Of a stretch of DNA of 64,000 bases, positions 34,548 to 41,605 are shown in pieces. The notes below the pieces were generated by a model, which did no database searches, was not told where the DNA came from, and saw only the letters and a program-made list of their open reading frames with translations. Source of the DNA: Solwaraspora sp. WMMA2065 (GTDB lineage Bacteria > Actinomycetota > Actinomycetes > Mycobacteriales > Micromonosporaceae). The stretch covers positions 2,108,001 through 2,172,000 of the forward strand of contig NZ_CP128361.1 in assembly GCF_030345075.1 (NCBI RefSeq), given 5' to 3'. The stretch's first letter is position 1; each line of letters opens with the position of its first letter. The position numbers were made by a program, and so were the translations under genes.

Positions 34548-34688
34548 CGACCGGTTGATGTGGTGTATGATCCAGTACCCCGTCGCCAGTAGTCACGAGA
34601 GTGCCGCACTGGCCGAAGCCCAGGCGGTACCCCATCCATACAGTCAACGGCTCCACCGCACTACCAACTGGCACCAGGGCTACGCTCG

Positions 34689-35030
34689 ATGATCAGGCTG
34701 GGTACAGCCGTCAGCTATGACGTCTGGCGGATTTGCGCTTTTGAGCAGCAGGTGACCCGGCCTCTCGCCGCCGAGCTAAGTGTGGCGCTGCGCGAGATCG
34801 GCGAGGATGTCCTGGGCTGCTCAAGTCGCGGACCTACGGTCCTTCAACCATGCGGCTGCGGCGACGAGTTCTGCCAGAGCCTCTACACGCAGCCACCGCC
34901 GGTCGGTGCCTAAGGCCGGGTCACCGGAACATCGGTTTAGAGTCCCGACCGATCAGGCATGCTCGTTCTCGATGTGCTTGACGAGCTCATCATGTTCGTC
35001 GAGCTCATCGACCGACCGCCGCTGGTGTGA
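34689..35030 (+). pseudogene. Frameshifted conserved gene (CGCGDxFC family)
   Basis: The open frame from ATG 34689 ends early at TAA 34911-34913, just after the conserved QPCGCGDEFCQSLYTQPPP segment. The expected continuation, HRF-type residues and then MLVLDVLDELIMFVELIDRPPLV, is present but split. Residues KAGSPEHRFRVPTDQ are read in the +1 frame over 34912-34957. The rest (34959-35030) returns to the original frame. One extra base near 34911 and one missing base near 34957 explain both, so two compensating indels or a decaying gene are likely. The family is a short unnamed actinobacterial protein. It is divergent from the Crp-like gene. Confidence 0.6.
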
Positions 35031-35192
35031 GCATCTCGCTACTGGCGGACCAGGAGGCGCTGGAGGACCATCGGTGTTCACCGTGGCGCGAGTCGAGATC
35101 GAGATCACCGCAGAGCCGGCTCGTGCCCGTTACGCGAAACCGCGCGGCAGCCGAATCCCTGTCGGCAGGCCGCGACGGCTAGAACGGAGATC

Positions 35193-35573
35193 GTGTTGAC
35201 CGACGCCGCGCAGCCCTCCCCCAGGGTGTTGGAGATCTCGTGGGGACAGATGGACGTCGAAGGCCTCGGAACCGGCAAGGACTTCATGCTCTACCCAGGC
35301 GGCGGCCGGGCCTGGGACTGGTCCGAGACCGGGACCCGGCACAGCCCAGGGATTCAACCGGAGGACGTCGAGGAACTGCTGCGCAACGGCGCGACCGCGA
35401 TCGTCCTGTCCCGTGGGATGCAGCTCCAGCTTCAGATCGACCCGCGCACACTTGAGCTTCTCGACCGGCACGGCATCACGCCGTACGTCGCCGAGACGAC
35501 GCAAGCGGTGCAGCACTACAACGAGATGGCCGCGACGCGGCCGGTGGGCGGCCTGTTCCACTCGACCTGCTGA
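35193..35573 (+). CDS. Mth938-like domain protein
   Basis: A 126-aa single-domain protein of the Mth938/DUF498 fold. The order ISWGQMDVEG, KDFMLYPGGGRAWDWSETGTRHSPGIQPEDVEELL and IVLSRGMQLQLQIDP fits family members of about 120 residues, as does the LELLDRHGITPYVAETTQAVQHYNE end. Family members include the human complex I assembly factor NDUFAF3 and many bacterial proteins without known roles. The GTG at 35193 follows CGGAGA by 3 bases. It has no clear link to its neighbours. The 160 bases before it hold no recognisable gene. Confidence 0.8.
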   Translation: MLTDAAQPSPRVLEISWGQMDVEGLGTGKDFMLYPGGGRAWDWSETGTRHSPGIQPEDVEELLRNGATAIVLSRGMQLQLQIDPRTLELLDRHGITPYVAETTQAVQHYNEMAATRPVGGLFHSTC

Positions 35574-35688
35574 CCGGGCGCACCGCGCCCAACGTGATCC
35601 ACTACGCGCCATCGACCCGACACGCCGACAGCCTGTCAGACCACACGCATCCGATCAGCCCCAGTCGGCGGACGGACGGGCCCTCCGG

Positions 35689-36657
35689 TCAGCCCTCGCG
35701 CAGTAGGGCGTGGGCGATGGCGCGATCCGGCGCGCTGTGCCATGCCGGGCCGCCGGCTCCGGACTCCCAGAGCAGGTTCTGCAGTACGCGGCCGAGCGTC
35801 CAGCCGATCGCCCGTTCCCGGTCGACGCCCACCACCTCGGTCATCAGGTCGAAGCGTCTGCGGACCGCGCGCGGCACGTCGCCGGTGGCGACCACGTCGT
35901 CCCACCGGTTGCACAGGGCGGGGAGCAGCTCGAAGCAGGGATCTCCGGCGAGCGGCTTCGGGTCGATCGCCAGCCACGGCTCCCGAGCGCCGGACACGGT
36001 CGAATCGGACCTGGCCGAGTCGGCCCGGGACGCGAGGACGTTGTGGTAGTGCAGATCCCAGTGCAGAAGCCGGTCACCGGCCTCCGGCAGCAACTCCTCG
36101 ACAGCCGCCGCGCACCGCCGGATCAGCGGATGGTCGGCGGCGGGTAGCCGTACCAGCGCCTGCGGCACCCGGTCGAGCATCCCGGCGGCGACATCGGCGA
36201 GACGGCGGACGTCGGGCGGTGCGGCCACCGAGGTCAGCCGGGCGAGCAGCTGGCTGAGGATCCGCAGCGCGGCCAGGTCGTCGGGGACGACCGCCAGGGT
36301 ACGGTCGGCGTCGAGTCGTTCCAGCAGCATCGTGCCGGAGCGCGCGTCGTGCCGCAGGAGGCGTACCGCGCCGTCGCCGCCCCAGGCCCGCAGCGCCGCC
36401 GGCTCGCCGACGGTCTCCTCGTCGATCGGCTGCACCTTCAGCATCGCCGGTGACCCGTCGCTCTGCACGACGGGCAGCACCAGGGCGATCGCTCCGCAGC
36501 TCGACGGCCCGTCGCGACGCAGTCCCCACCTGTCCATGGTGGCCGTGGTCAGCTGTGGCAGCGCCGCGATCCAGGCCCGCCCGGCCTCACCGAAGTAGGT
36601 GGCGTGGGATGCGGCCAGCTCCGCCGGGACCTCAATGCCCGATCCACTGGCGGTCAC
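35689..36657 (-). CDS. APH(6)-like aminoglycoside phosphotransferase family protein
   Basis: A 322-aa kinase-like protein. LLHWDLHYHNVLA near residue 200 is the catalytic HxDxxxxN loop, and LAIDPKPLAGDPCFELLP near 230 is the metal-binding DPK segment of streptomycin 6-kinases (PF04655 type). The N-terminal lobe has AMLKVQP with the ATP lysine and EEETVGEPAAL-like sequence shortened to DEETVGEPAAL. Such proteins occur in many actinomycetes; some give streptomycin resistance and others act on unknown metabolites. It follows the DUF397 gene by 14 bases on the same strand and may be controlled with it. GTG start. Confidence 0.85.
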   Translation of the reverse strand: MTASGSGIEVPAELAASHATYFGEAGRAWIAALPQLTTATMDRWGLRRDGPSSCGAIALVLPVVQSDGSPAMLKVQPIDEETVGEPAALRAWGGDGAVRLLRHDARSGTMLLERLDADRTLAVVPDDLAALRILSQLLARLTSVAAPPDVRRLADVAAGMLDRVPQALVRLPAADHPLIRRCAAAVEELLPEAGDRLLHWDLHYHNVLASRADSARSDSTVSGAREPWLAIDPKPLAGDPCFELLPALCNRWDDVVATGDVPRAVRRRFDLMTEVVGVDRERAIGWTLGRVLQNLLWESGAGGPAWHSAPDRAIAHALLREG

Positions 36658-36671
36658 CTGCGCGTGCCCGG

Positions 36672-36869
36672 TCAGCTGGGGTCGGCGGCCTTGAGGGTGG
36701 TGAGGAAGCCGGTCCAGGCTGACGGGTCGAACGCGAGCGCCGGGCCGCTACGGTCCTTGGAGTCGCGTACGCCGATGGTGTCGGCGCTGAGCCGGACCTC
36801 GACGCAGGCGGCGTTCTCCGAGCTGCGTGAGGACGTGAACCAGCCGCGTGCAGGGGTGTGTTCCGTCAT
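36672..36869 (-). CDS. DUF397 domain protein
   Basis: A 65-aa DUF397 protein: the W-F-T-S-S-R-S segment, then NAACVEVRLSADTIGVRDSKD, then LAFDPSAWTGFL, in the fixed order of the family. DUF397 proteins pair with XRE/DUF5753 regulators, bind them, and act in development and antibiotic production (BldB/AbaA-like and Scr1-Scr2 type pairs, toxin-antitoxin-like). Its ATG overlaps the stop of the partner regulator by 4 bases, so partners are produced together. Confidence 0.92.
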   Translation of the reverse strand: MTEHTPARGWFTSSRSSENAACVEVRLSADTIGVRDSKDRSGPALAFDPSAWTGFLTTLKAADPS

Positions 36870-37762
36870 GTCATCTCCTGGGCGACCTGGCGGATCAGGG
36901 CGAGGGACTCCTCGAAGCTTAACGCCCGCTCCAGGGTCTCACCGAAGGTGATCATGTAGTCGGCGACCCGGCTGGACTGGTCGATGATGTCGCTGGAGGT
37001 CAGCACCTCCTGCCAGACCAGATCCGGCACCCGTGGCGACGGAAATGTCAGGATCTGGAACGGCCCACCGAGCGCCGGGTACGCACCGGCCGAGAACGGG
37101 ATGATGTGCACCCGGATCTGCTCCGGATGGCGGGTCATCAGGTCGGCCAGGTGATCGAGTTGGGCGCGCATCACCGCCGGGCCGCCGACCTGCTGGCGAA
37201 TGGTGCTCTCGCCGAAGATCGCGGTGACCCGCAGCGGCGGGTCCTCGGCGAGCCGGCGCTGCCGGGCCAGTCGTACCTCGACGCGCTGCTCGGTCTCGGT
37301 GAGCCGGACGTAGGTGTTGCCGCCGCGCAGGATCGCGCGGGCGTACGCCTCGGTCTGCAACAGGCCGTGGACGATCTCGTTTTGGTAGGTGCGGACGTGG
37401 TCGGCACCGGCCTCGTAGCCGAGGAAGCGCAGGAACTCGGCCGGGAAGAGCTGCTTGTACGTGTGCCACCAGGCGCGGGCCATCGCGCCGATCCGCAGCG
37501 CTTCCAGCTCGGTCGCCTCCTGGTCGTCGATCTCGTAGATCTTGACGAGCTGGGCGAGCCGGTCGGCGGGGAGTTTGACCTTGCCGATCTCCACTCCAGA
37601 GACGTACGCCTGGGTGATGCCGCTGCTGCGGCCGACGCCGACGGCGGTCATGCCGAGCTCTTCGCGGCGCTCGCGCAGTCGGATGCCGAGCTCCATGGCC
37701 TGCACGGTGGGCGACATGGCGGGGTTGGCGGGTGCCTTGCGGGTCCTCGGTGCACGTGCCAT
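36866..37762 (-). CDS. XRE regulator with DUF5753 (Scr1/WhiJ-like)
   Basis: A 298-aa protein. Residues 25-80 hold a Cro/CI-type HTH with LGIRLRERREELGMTAVGVG and GITQAYVSGVEIGKVKL. Residues 105-290 form DUF5753, including YQNEIVHGLLQTEAYARAIL, VTAIFGESTIRQQVGG and the late DYMITFGETLERALSFEESL. With the downstream DUF397 protein it makes a conserved actinobacterial regulatory pair, likened to an antitoxin-toxin unit. The divergent upstream gap has TGATCATGA-type repeats that may be operators. Many paralogues exist per genome, so its specific targets cannot be inferred. Confidence 0.93.
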   Translation of the reverse strand: MARAPRTRKAPANPAMSPTVQAMELGIRLRERREELGMTAVGVGRSSGITQAYVSGVEIGKVKLPADRLAQLVKIYEIDDQEATELEALRIGAMARAWWHTYKQLFPAEFLRFLGYEAGADHVRTYQNEIVHGLLQTEAYARAILRGGNTYVRLTETEQRVEVRLARQRRLAEDPPLRVTAIFGESTIRQQVGGPAVMRAQLDHLADLMTRHPEQIRVHIIPFSAGAYPALGGPFQILTFPSPRVPDLVWQEVLTSSDIIDQSSRVADYMITFGETLERALSFEESLALIRQVAQEMT

Positions 37763-37901
37763 CGGTGGCCTCTCTCACGATTGGACGGTGACCACGACAT
37801 CACACCAGGTGATCATGAACAACACAAGGGGTTGATATAAGCGAGTTTTAGCGCGATGCTTCGTGCACCGCAGCATCCAATCAATGATCATGGAGGACAC
37901 A

Positions 37902-38228
37902 GTGGCCGTACAACTCAGCTGGGTGGACAGTGAGCAGCGCGAACGTTACGGATTCTCGCTGTGCCGGGTGGTTGACCCCGGTGGCACCGACGAACGCTAT
38001 GACCTGCTCGGCGTCATCGAGGTCCCGTTCGACCAGCGCCACCCGGAGCGCGTCGCCGACCAGCTCCACCCGTGGGCCATCGCCACCCTGCGGGCCGGCG
38101 GGTACGGCTTCGGCCACTACCTCGCCGAACTGACCGGCCTCGACGAGGACGGCGAACCGTGGCACCACATCCGAAACGCGCACATCAACTGGTCAGGCAC
38201 GACAGTGCTGGTGCCCGCCCCTGACTGA
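37902..38228 (+). CDS. Hypothetical protein divergent from the XRE regulator
   Basis: A 108-aa protein with no recognised domain. Sequence such as VQLSWVDSEQRERYGFSLCRV, FDQRHPERVADQLHPWAIATLRAG and FGHYLAELTGL alternates strands and helices and looks soluble. GTG 37902 was preferred because GGAGG lies 5 bases upstream; an ATG at 37863 would extend it by 13 residues and lacks this. It is divergent from the XRE/DUF5753 gene, the position often held by a gene under its control. Confidence 0.55.
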   Translation: MAVQLSWVDSEQRERYGFSLCRVVDPGGTDERYDLLGVIEVPFDQRHPERVADQLHPWAIATLRAGGYGFGHYLAELTGLDEDGEPWHHIRNAHINWSGTTVLVPAPD

Positions 38229-38306
38229 CCCCATGCCGCAGTGGCGACGCAACCCTCGCCTGACGGACGGCAGCGGGATACTGGAGTCCGACGAAGGGAC
38301 TTCGCC

Positions 38307-38486
38307 ATGGATGAGGAGCGGGAGCGGACAGCGCCGTCGGCGGACGACGAGTTCGATCAGCTACGGCGCGCCAGGTTCGGCAAGCTGCCGGCCCGGGTGG
38401 CACCGGAGGACATGTTCGGCGCGGTCGACGCCGATCCCGGGCATGATGAGCCGGGCCAGCCTCCGGTGCGTCGGGAGTGGGGCTAG
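38307..38486 (+). CDS. Small acidic hypothetical protein
   Basis: A 59-aa charged protein from ATG 38307, with GAAGGGA 8 bases upstream. FDQLRRARFGKLPARVAPEDMFGAVDAD in the middle is likely helical; the termini are polar and probably disordered. I recall similar short ORFs near rbpA in related genomes, but no function. It ends 8 bases before the convergent rbpA stop. Confidence 0.55.
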   Translation: MDEERERTAPSADDEFDQLRRARFGKLPARVAPEDMFGAVDADPGHDEPGQPPVRREWG

Positions 38487-38494
38487 GCAGCCGG

Positions 38495-38839
38495 TCAGGA
38501 CTCGCCGCGTCGAGCGCGGACCGCCGCGAGCGCCTCGGCGAGGATCGCCTCGGCGTCGGCGTCGCTGCGGCGCTCCTTCACGTACGCCAGGTGCGACTTG
38601 AACGGCTCGGTCCGTGGCCGGGCCGGCGGATTGTGCCGGTCCTGCCCGGCGGGCAGCCCACAGCGGGGACACTCCCAGGTCTCCGGGGCCGCCGCCTCCA
38701 CGGCGAGGCTGATCTCCACCGCATGCGCATTGGCACACCAGTAGGTCGTCTGCCGGCGGGGTGCGGGCTCGGCCCGCTCGGTGGGCCGGGCCGGGCTGGC
38801 ACCGATCCGGCTGCCCCGGATCGTGTTGGCACTCGCCAT
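38495..38839 (-). CDS. rbpA: RNA polymerase-binding protein RbpA
   Basis: A 114-aa actinobacterial transcription factor that binds RNA polymerase and the primary sigma factor and stabilises the open complex. MASANTIRGSRIGA is the N-terminal tail with conserved basic residues. The core has TTYWCANAHAVEISL and TWECPRCGLPAG, whose Cys/His bind zinc, and the C-terminal sigma-interaction helix is TPFKSHLAYVKERR-like. The ATG at 38839 gives the known family start; the longer reading frame upstream has none. It is downstream of secG but separated by a strong terminator, so it has its own promoter. Confidence 0.95.
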   Translation of the reverse strand: MASANTIRGSRIGASPARPTERAEPAPRRQTTYWCANAHAVEISLAVEAAAPETWECPRCGLPAGQDRHNPPARPRTEPFKSHLAYVKERRSDADAEAILAEALAAVRARRGES

Positions 38840-38918
38840 GTTGTCGCTCCTGTCGTCGGGAAGGGGTGTCACCACGGCACGATGCGGTGGTGCGACGCCG
38901 GTGAAGCGGGCGTACCCA

Positions 38919-38951
38919 AAAGAATGCGCGGCCCGTATCAACGGGCCGCGC
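38919..38951 (-). terminator. Classical intrinsic terminator of secG
   Basis: On the minus strand GCGCGGCCCGT and ACGGGCCGCGC (38951-38941 and 38936-38926) form a perfect 11-bp stem with a TGAT loop, followed by ATTCTTTT. It is 26 bases after the secG stop. This is the cleanest rho-independent terminator in the window. Confidence 0.9.
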
Positions 38952-38977
38952 GAAATCTTACGACGGAATGCGACGGA

Positions 38978-39238
38978 TCACACACCCGCACTCATCGCGA
39001 CCTTCAGCCACAGGCCGAGGCCGACGATGCAGGCGAACCATACGATGCCGGTCAGTACGGTGTAGCGGTCGAGGTTCTTCTCGGCCACCGAGGATCCGGC
39101 CAGGCTGGTGCTCACGCCACCGCCGAACATGCTGGACATGCCGCCGCCCTTGCCCTTGTGCAGCAGGATCAGCATGGTGAGCATGACGCTCGTGATCACC
39201 AGCAAGACGATCAATACGTAGGCGAACTCGATCGGCAT
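38978..39238 (-). CDS. secG: Preprotein translocase subunit SecG
   Basis: An 86-aa inner-membrane protein with two hydrophobic helices (about 6-26 and 60-80). Between them is the conserved GKGGGMSSMFGGG motif. It assists SecYE-SecA protein export. In actinomycetes secG usually follows tpiA; here 6 kb of accessory genes (39.4-45.4 kb) separate them. The ATG at 39238 was chosen because the upstream extension has no hydrophobic or family match. Confidence 0.95.
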   Translation of the reverse strand: MPIEFAYVLIVLLVITSVMLTMLILLHKGKGGGMSSMFGGGVSTSLAGSSVAEKNLDRYTVLTGIVWFACIVGLGLWLKVAMSAGV

Positions 39239-39422
39239 GGCAGTGGTCAGTCCTCTCATCACGGTCGCCGGCTCGCGAAGCGGGGCGAACCGGACAAACC
39301 CGAGTGGGCCGACACCCGGGCCACCCCAGGATAGCGGGCCGGCTCGATCCATGCCGACCGGCTCCGACGATCTCCGCGACCACCCACCCGTGTGGTCCGC
39401 CGCGAGAAGGGTAACCCACTGG

Positions 39423-39998
39423 ATGAGACGACAGGGAAAGCCCGCCGAGCGGATCCGGGGCCGACCCACCGGCGTCGGGCGGGCATCGGACCGGGCAGCC
39501 GAACGGATCAGCGACGACCTGCGTCTGGTCGACACGCCGACGCTGCGGCGACGGCGGTGGTCGGCCGGGCTGACCCTGCTTGCGGCCGGCGCCTACGCGG
39601 TGGTCGCCACCTACCAGTACGGCCTGGTGCGGCACCTGCCGGAGCCGGCGCTGCCCTGGCTGGACGCCGATCGGGTGGACGCCAGCGGCGAGGCGTACGC
39701 CGCCGGACACACCCCGGATACCGCGCTCGCGCTGGCAAACGCCGGCGTCACCCTCGTCCTGATCGGGACGGGCGACGCCGACCGGGCGACCCGCCAACCG
39801 TGGCGGCCGTTGTTCGCCGCCGGCAAGGCGGCCGGTGACGCCGCCGCCGGGGCCTGGCTCTTCGCCGAACAGCTCAGCCGGCACCGCCGGATCTGCGGCT
39901 GGTGCAGCCTGGCCGCCGCCGCCACGACCGTGGCCGCAGCGCTCACCGTGCCGGAAGCCACCCAGGCGTGGCGCCACCTCCGTAGCCGTCCGGCATGA
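39423..39998 (+). CDS. VKOR-like membrane protein
   Basis: A 191-aa protein with a basic N-terminus (1-40) and four likely membrane segments (about 45-62, 98-116, 128-145 and 165-182). RRICGWCSLAAA near residue 160 has the CxxC of vitamin K epoxide reductase and bacterial VKOR proteins, which oxidise DsbA-like partners using quinone. The segment LPWLDADRVDASGEAYA matches the loop before it. The second, loop cysteine pair of full VKORs is absent, so any redox cycle would need a partner. The stop overlaps the start of the next gene (ATGA), which ties it to the flavoprotein. Confidence 0.6.
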   Translation: MRRQGKPAERIRGRPTGVGRASDRAAERISDDLRLVDTPTLRRRRWSAGLTLLAAGAYAVVATYQYGLVRHLPEPALPWLDADRVDASGEAYAAGHTPDTALALANAGVTLVLIGTGDADRATRQPWRPLFAAGKAAGDAAAGAWLFAEQLSRHRRICGWCSLAAAATTVAAALTVPEATQAWRHLRSRPA

Positions 39999-41605
39999 CG
40001 GTCCACCAGCGGCACGCACGCCGGGTCGTCGTGGTCGGCGGCGGCCACAACGGCCTGGTCGCCGCCTGCTACCTGGCCCGCAGCGGCTGGCGGACGCAGG
40101 TGCTGGAGCAGTCCGACAAGCTGGGCGGCGGCGCCCGGACCGAGGAACTGCTGCCGGGCCACCGCTTCAACACCCACTCCGCCGCGCACAACATCATCAA
40201 CGCCACCGGCATCGTCGAGGACCTACGGCTGCGGGACGCCGGGCTGGTCTACCGCGAGATGGACCCGTTCTCCATCGCGGCGTTCCGCGACGGCACGATC
40301 GTCCGGTTCCACCGCAGCGTCGAGTCCACCGTCGAGTCGATCGCCGAGGTCGACCGGCGGGCCGCGCGGCGGTACGCGGCCTGGATGCGCCAGGCGTGGC
40401 CGGTCGTCACCGCGATGCGGACCATGCTGGACCCCGGCACCAGCACGATGCAGCGTCTGCGGCGGATGCCGGGCCTGGTGGCGGCAGGTGGCCGGGCGGT
40501 GGCCCGCAACGGCGGGCCGGTCGGGCTGGCCCGGACCCTACTGGCACCGTACGGGCGGGTGCTGCGGGAACAGTTCGACACCGAGCTGGTCCGGGCACCG
40601 GTGGCGGCGTTCGCCGCACACGCCTCCGCCTCACCGCAGCAGGTCGGCGGGGCCACCTTCGCGTTGTGGCAGGCGTTCTACCACCAGGTCGGGCAGTGGC
40701 ATCCGGTCGGCGGGTCGCAGGCGTTGACCGACGCGCTCGCCACCCGGCTGGCCAGCTACGGCGGCAGTTGGCGGGTGAACGCGCCGGTGGCCCGGATCCG
40801 GCGCACCGGGCCCGGCACCGACCGGGTCACCGGGGTCGAGCTGGCCGACGGTGCGCGGATCACCGCCGACGCGGTGCTCACCGCCATCGACCCGCGCACC
40901 GCCCTGCTCGACCTGCTGGATCCGCCGCTGACCGGCCCGGTTGCCGACCGGCTACGGGCCGCCGGGCGCGGCAACGCCGTACAGAGCCTGGTCCTGCTGG
41001 CCACCACCGGGCTGCCCGGCTACCCGCAGGCCCGGCCCGGCGACTGGAACGGACTGCAGTCGTACGTGGACAGCCTGGACTCGCTGTCCGCCGGGTTCGC
41101 CCAGGCCGAAGCCGGTCAACTGCCGGACGATCCGGTGCCGACGTACGCGTTCACGCCGTCGGCGCTCGACGACAGCCTCGCCCCGCCTGGCCGGCACACC
41201 GTTTACCTGGCGTGCCCCTGCTCCCCGTACCAGGTGCGGGGCGGTTGGGACGCCGCCCGGGAGGAGTTCGCCGACCGGATGGTCGCCGCCGTCGAGGCGC
41301 GGGCACCCGGGTTCGCCGCCAGTGTCGTCGACCGGGTGACGCACACCCCGGCCGACATGGCCCGGCAACTGCGCTGGCCCGGCGCGCACCCGATGCATCT
41401 GGACATCAGCCTGGACCAGCTGGCGATGCTGCGCCCGACGCCGGACCTGGCCGGCCACCGCACCCCGCTGACCGGGCTGGTGGTGTCCGGGGCGGGCACT
41501 GCCCCGGTCGGCGGCATCGCCGGACTGCCGGGCCGCGACGCGGCGTACGCGTTGATCACCCGGCCGCCCGCGCCGGGCGGGCCCGCCGGCCGCCGATGGC
41601 CGTGA
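39995..41605 (+). CDS. Phytoene desaturase-like FAD oxidoreductase
   Basis: A 536-aa protein of the CrtI/carotenoid isomerase-like flavoprotein family. VVVVGGGHNGLVAACYLARSGW at residues 9-30 is the FAD dinucleotide motif, LEQSDKLGGGARTEE the family motif after it, and the C-terminal GLVVSGAGTAPVGGIAGLPG the second FAD contact. No phytoene synthase is nearby, so a carotenoid substrate is not implied; related actinobacterial proteins act on other polyprenyl lipids or are uncharacterised. It is coupled to the VKOR-like gene. Its last 50 bases overlap the 3' end of the convergent reductase gene. Confidence 0.82.
   Translation: MTVHQRHARRVVVVGGGHNGLVAACYLARSGWRTQVLEQSDKLGGGARTEELLPGHRFNTHSAAHNIINATGIVEDLRLRDAGLVYREMDPFSIAAFRDGTIVRFHRSVESTVESIAEVDRRAARRYAAWMRQAWPVVTAMRTMLDPGTSTMQRLRRMPGLVAAGGRAVARNGGPVGLARTLLAPYGRVLREQFDTELVRAPVAAFAAHASASPQQVGGATFALWQAFYHQVGQWHPVGGSQALTDALATRLASYGGSWRVNAPVARIRRTGPGTDRVTGVELADGARITADAVLTAIDPRTALLDLLDPPLTGPVADRLRAAGRGNAVQSLVLLATTGLPGYPQARPGDWNGLQSYVDSLDSLSAGFAQAEAGQLPDDPVPTYAFTPSALDDSLAPPGRHTVYLACPCSPYQVRGGWDAAREEFADRMVAAVEARAPGFAASVVDRVTHTPADMARQLRWPGAHPMHLDISLDQLAMLRPTPDLAGHRTPLTGLVVSGAGTAPVGGIAGLPGRDAAYALITRPPAPGGPAGRRWP

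Noticed and set aside
35031-35192. Small gene between the broken gene and the Mth938-like gene
   Set aside because: A short GTG frame exists but is full of Arg and Ser with no ribosome binding site or conserved pattern.
38840-38920. SigR- or SigB-type promoter for rbpA (GGGTAC near 38914)
   Set aside because: The GGGTAC lies directly after the secG terminator T-run and lacks a -35 element at a suitable distance, so the match is probably chance.
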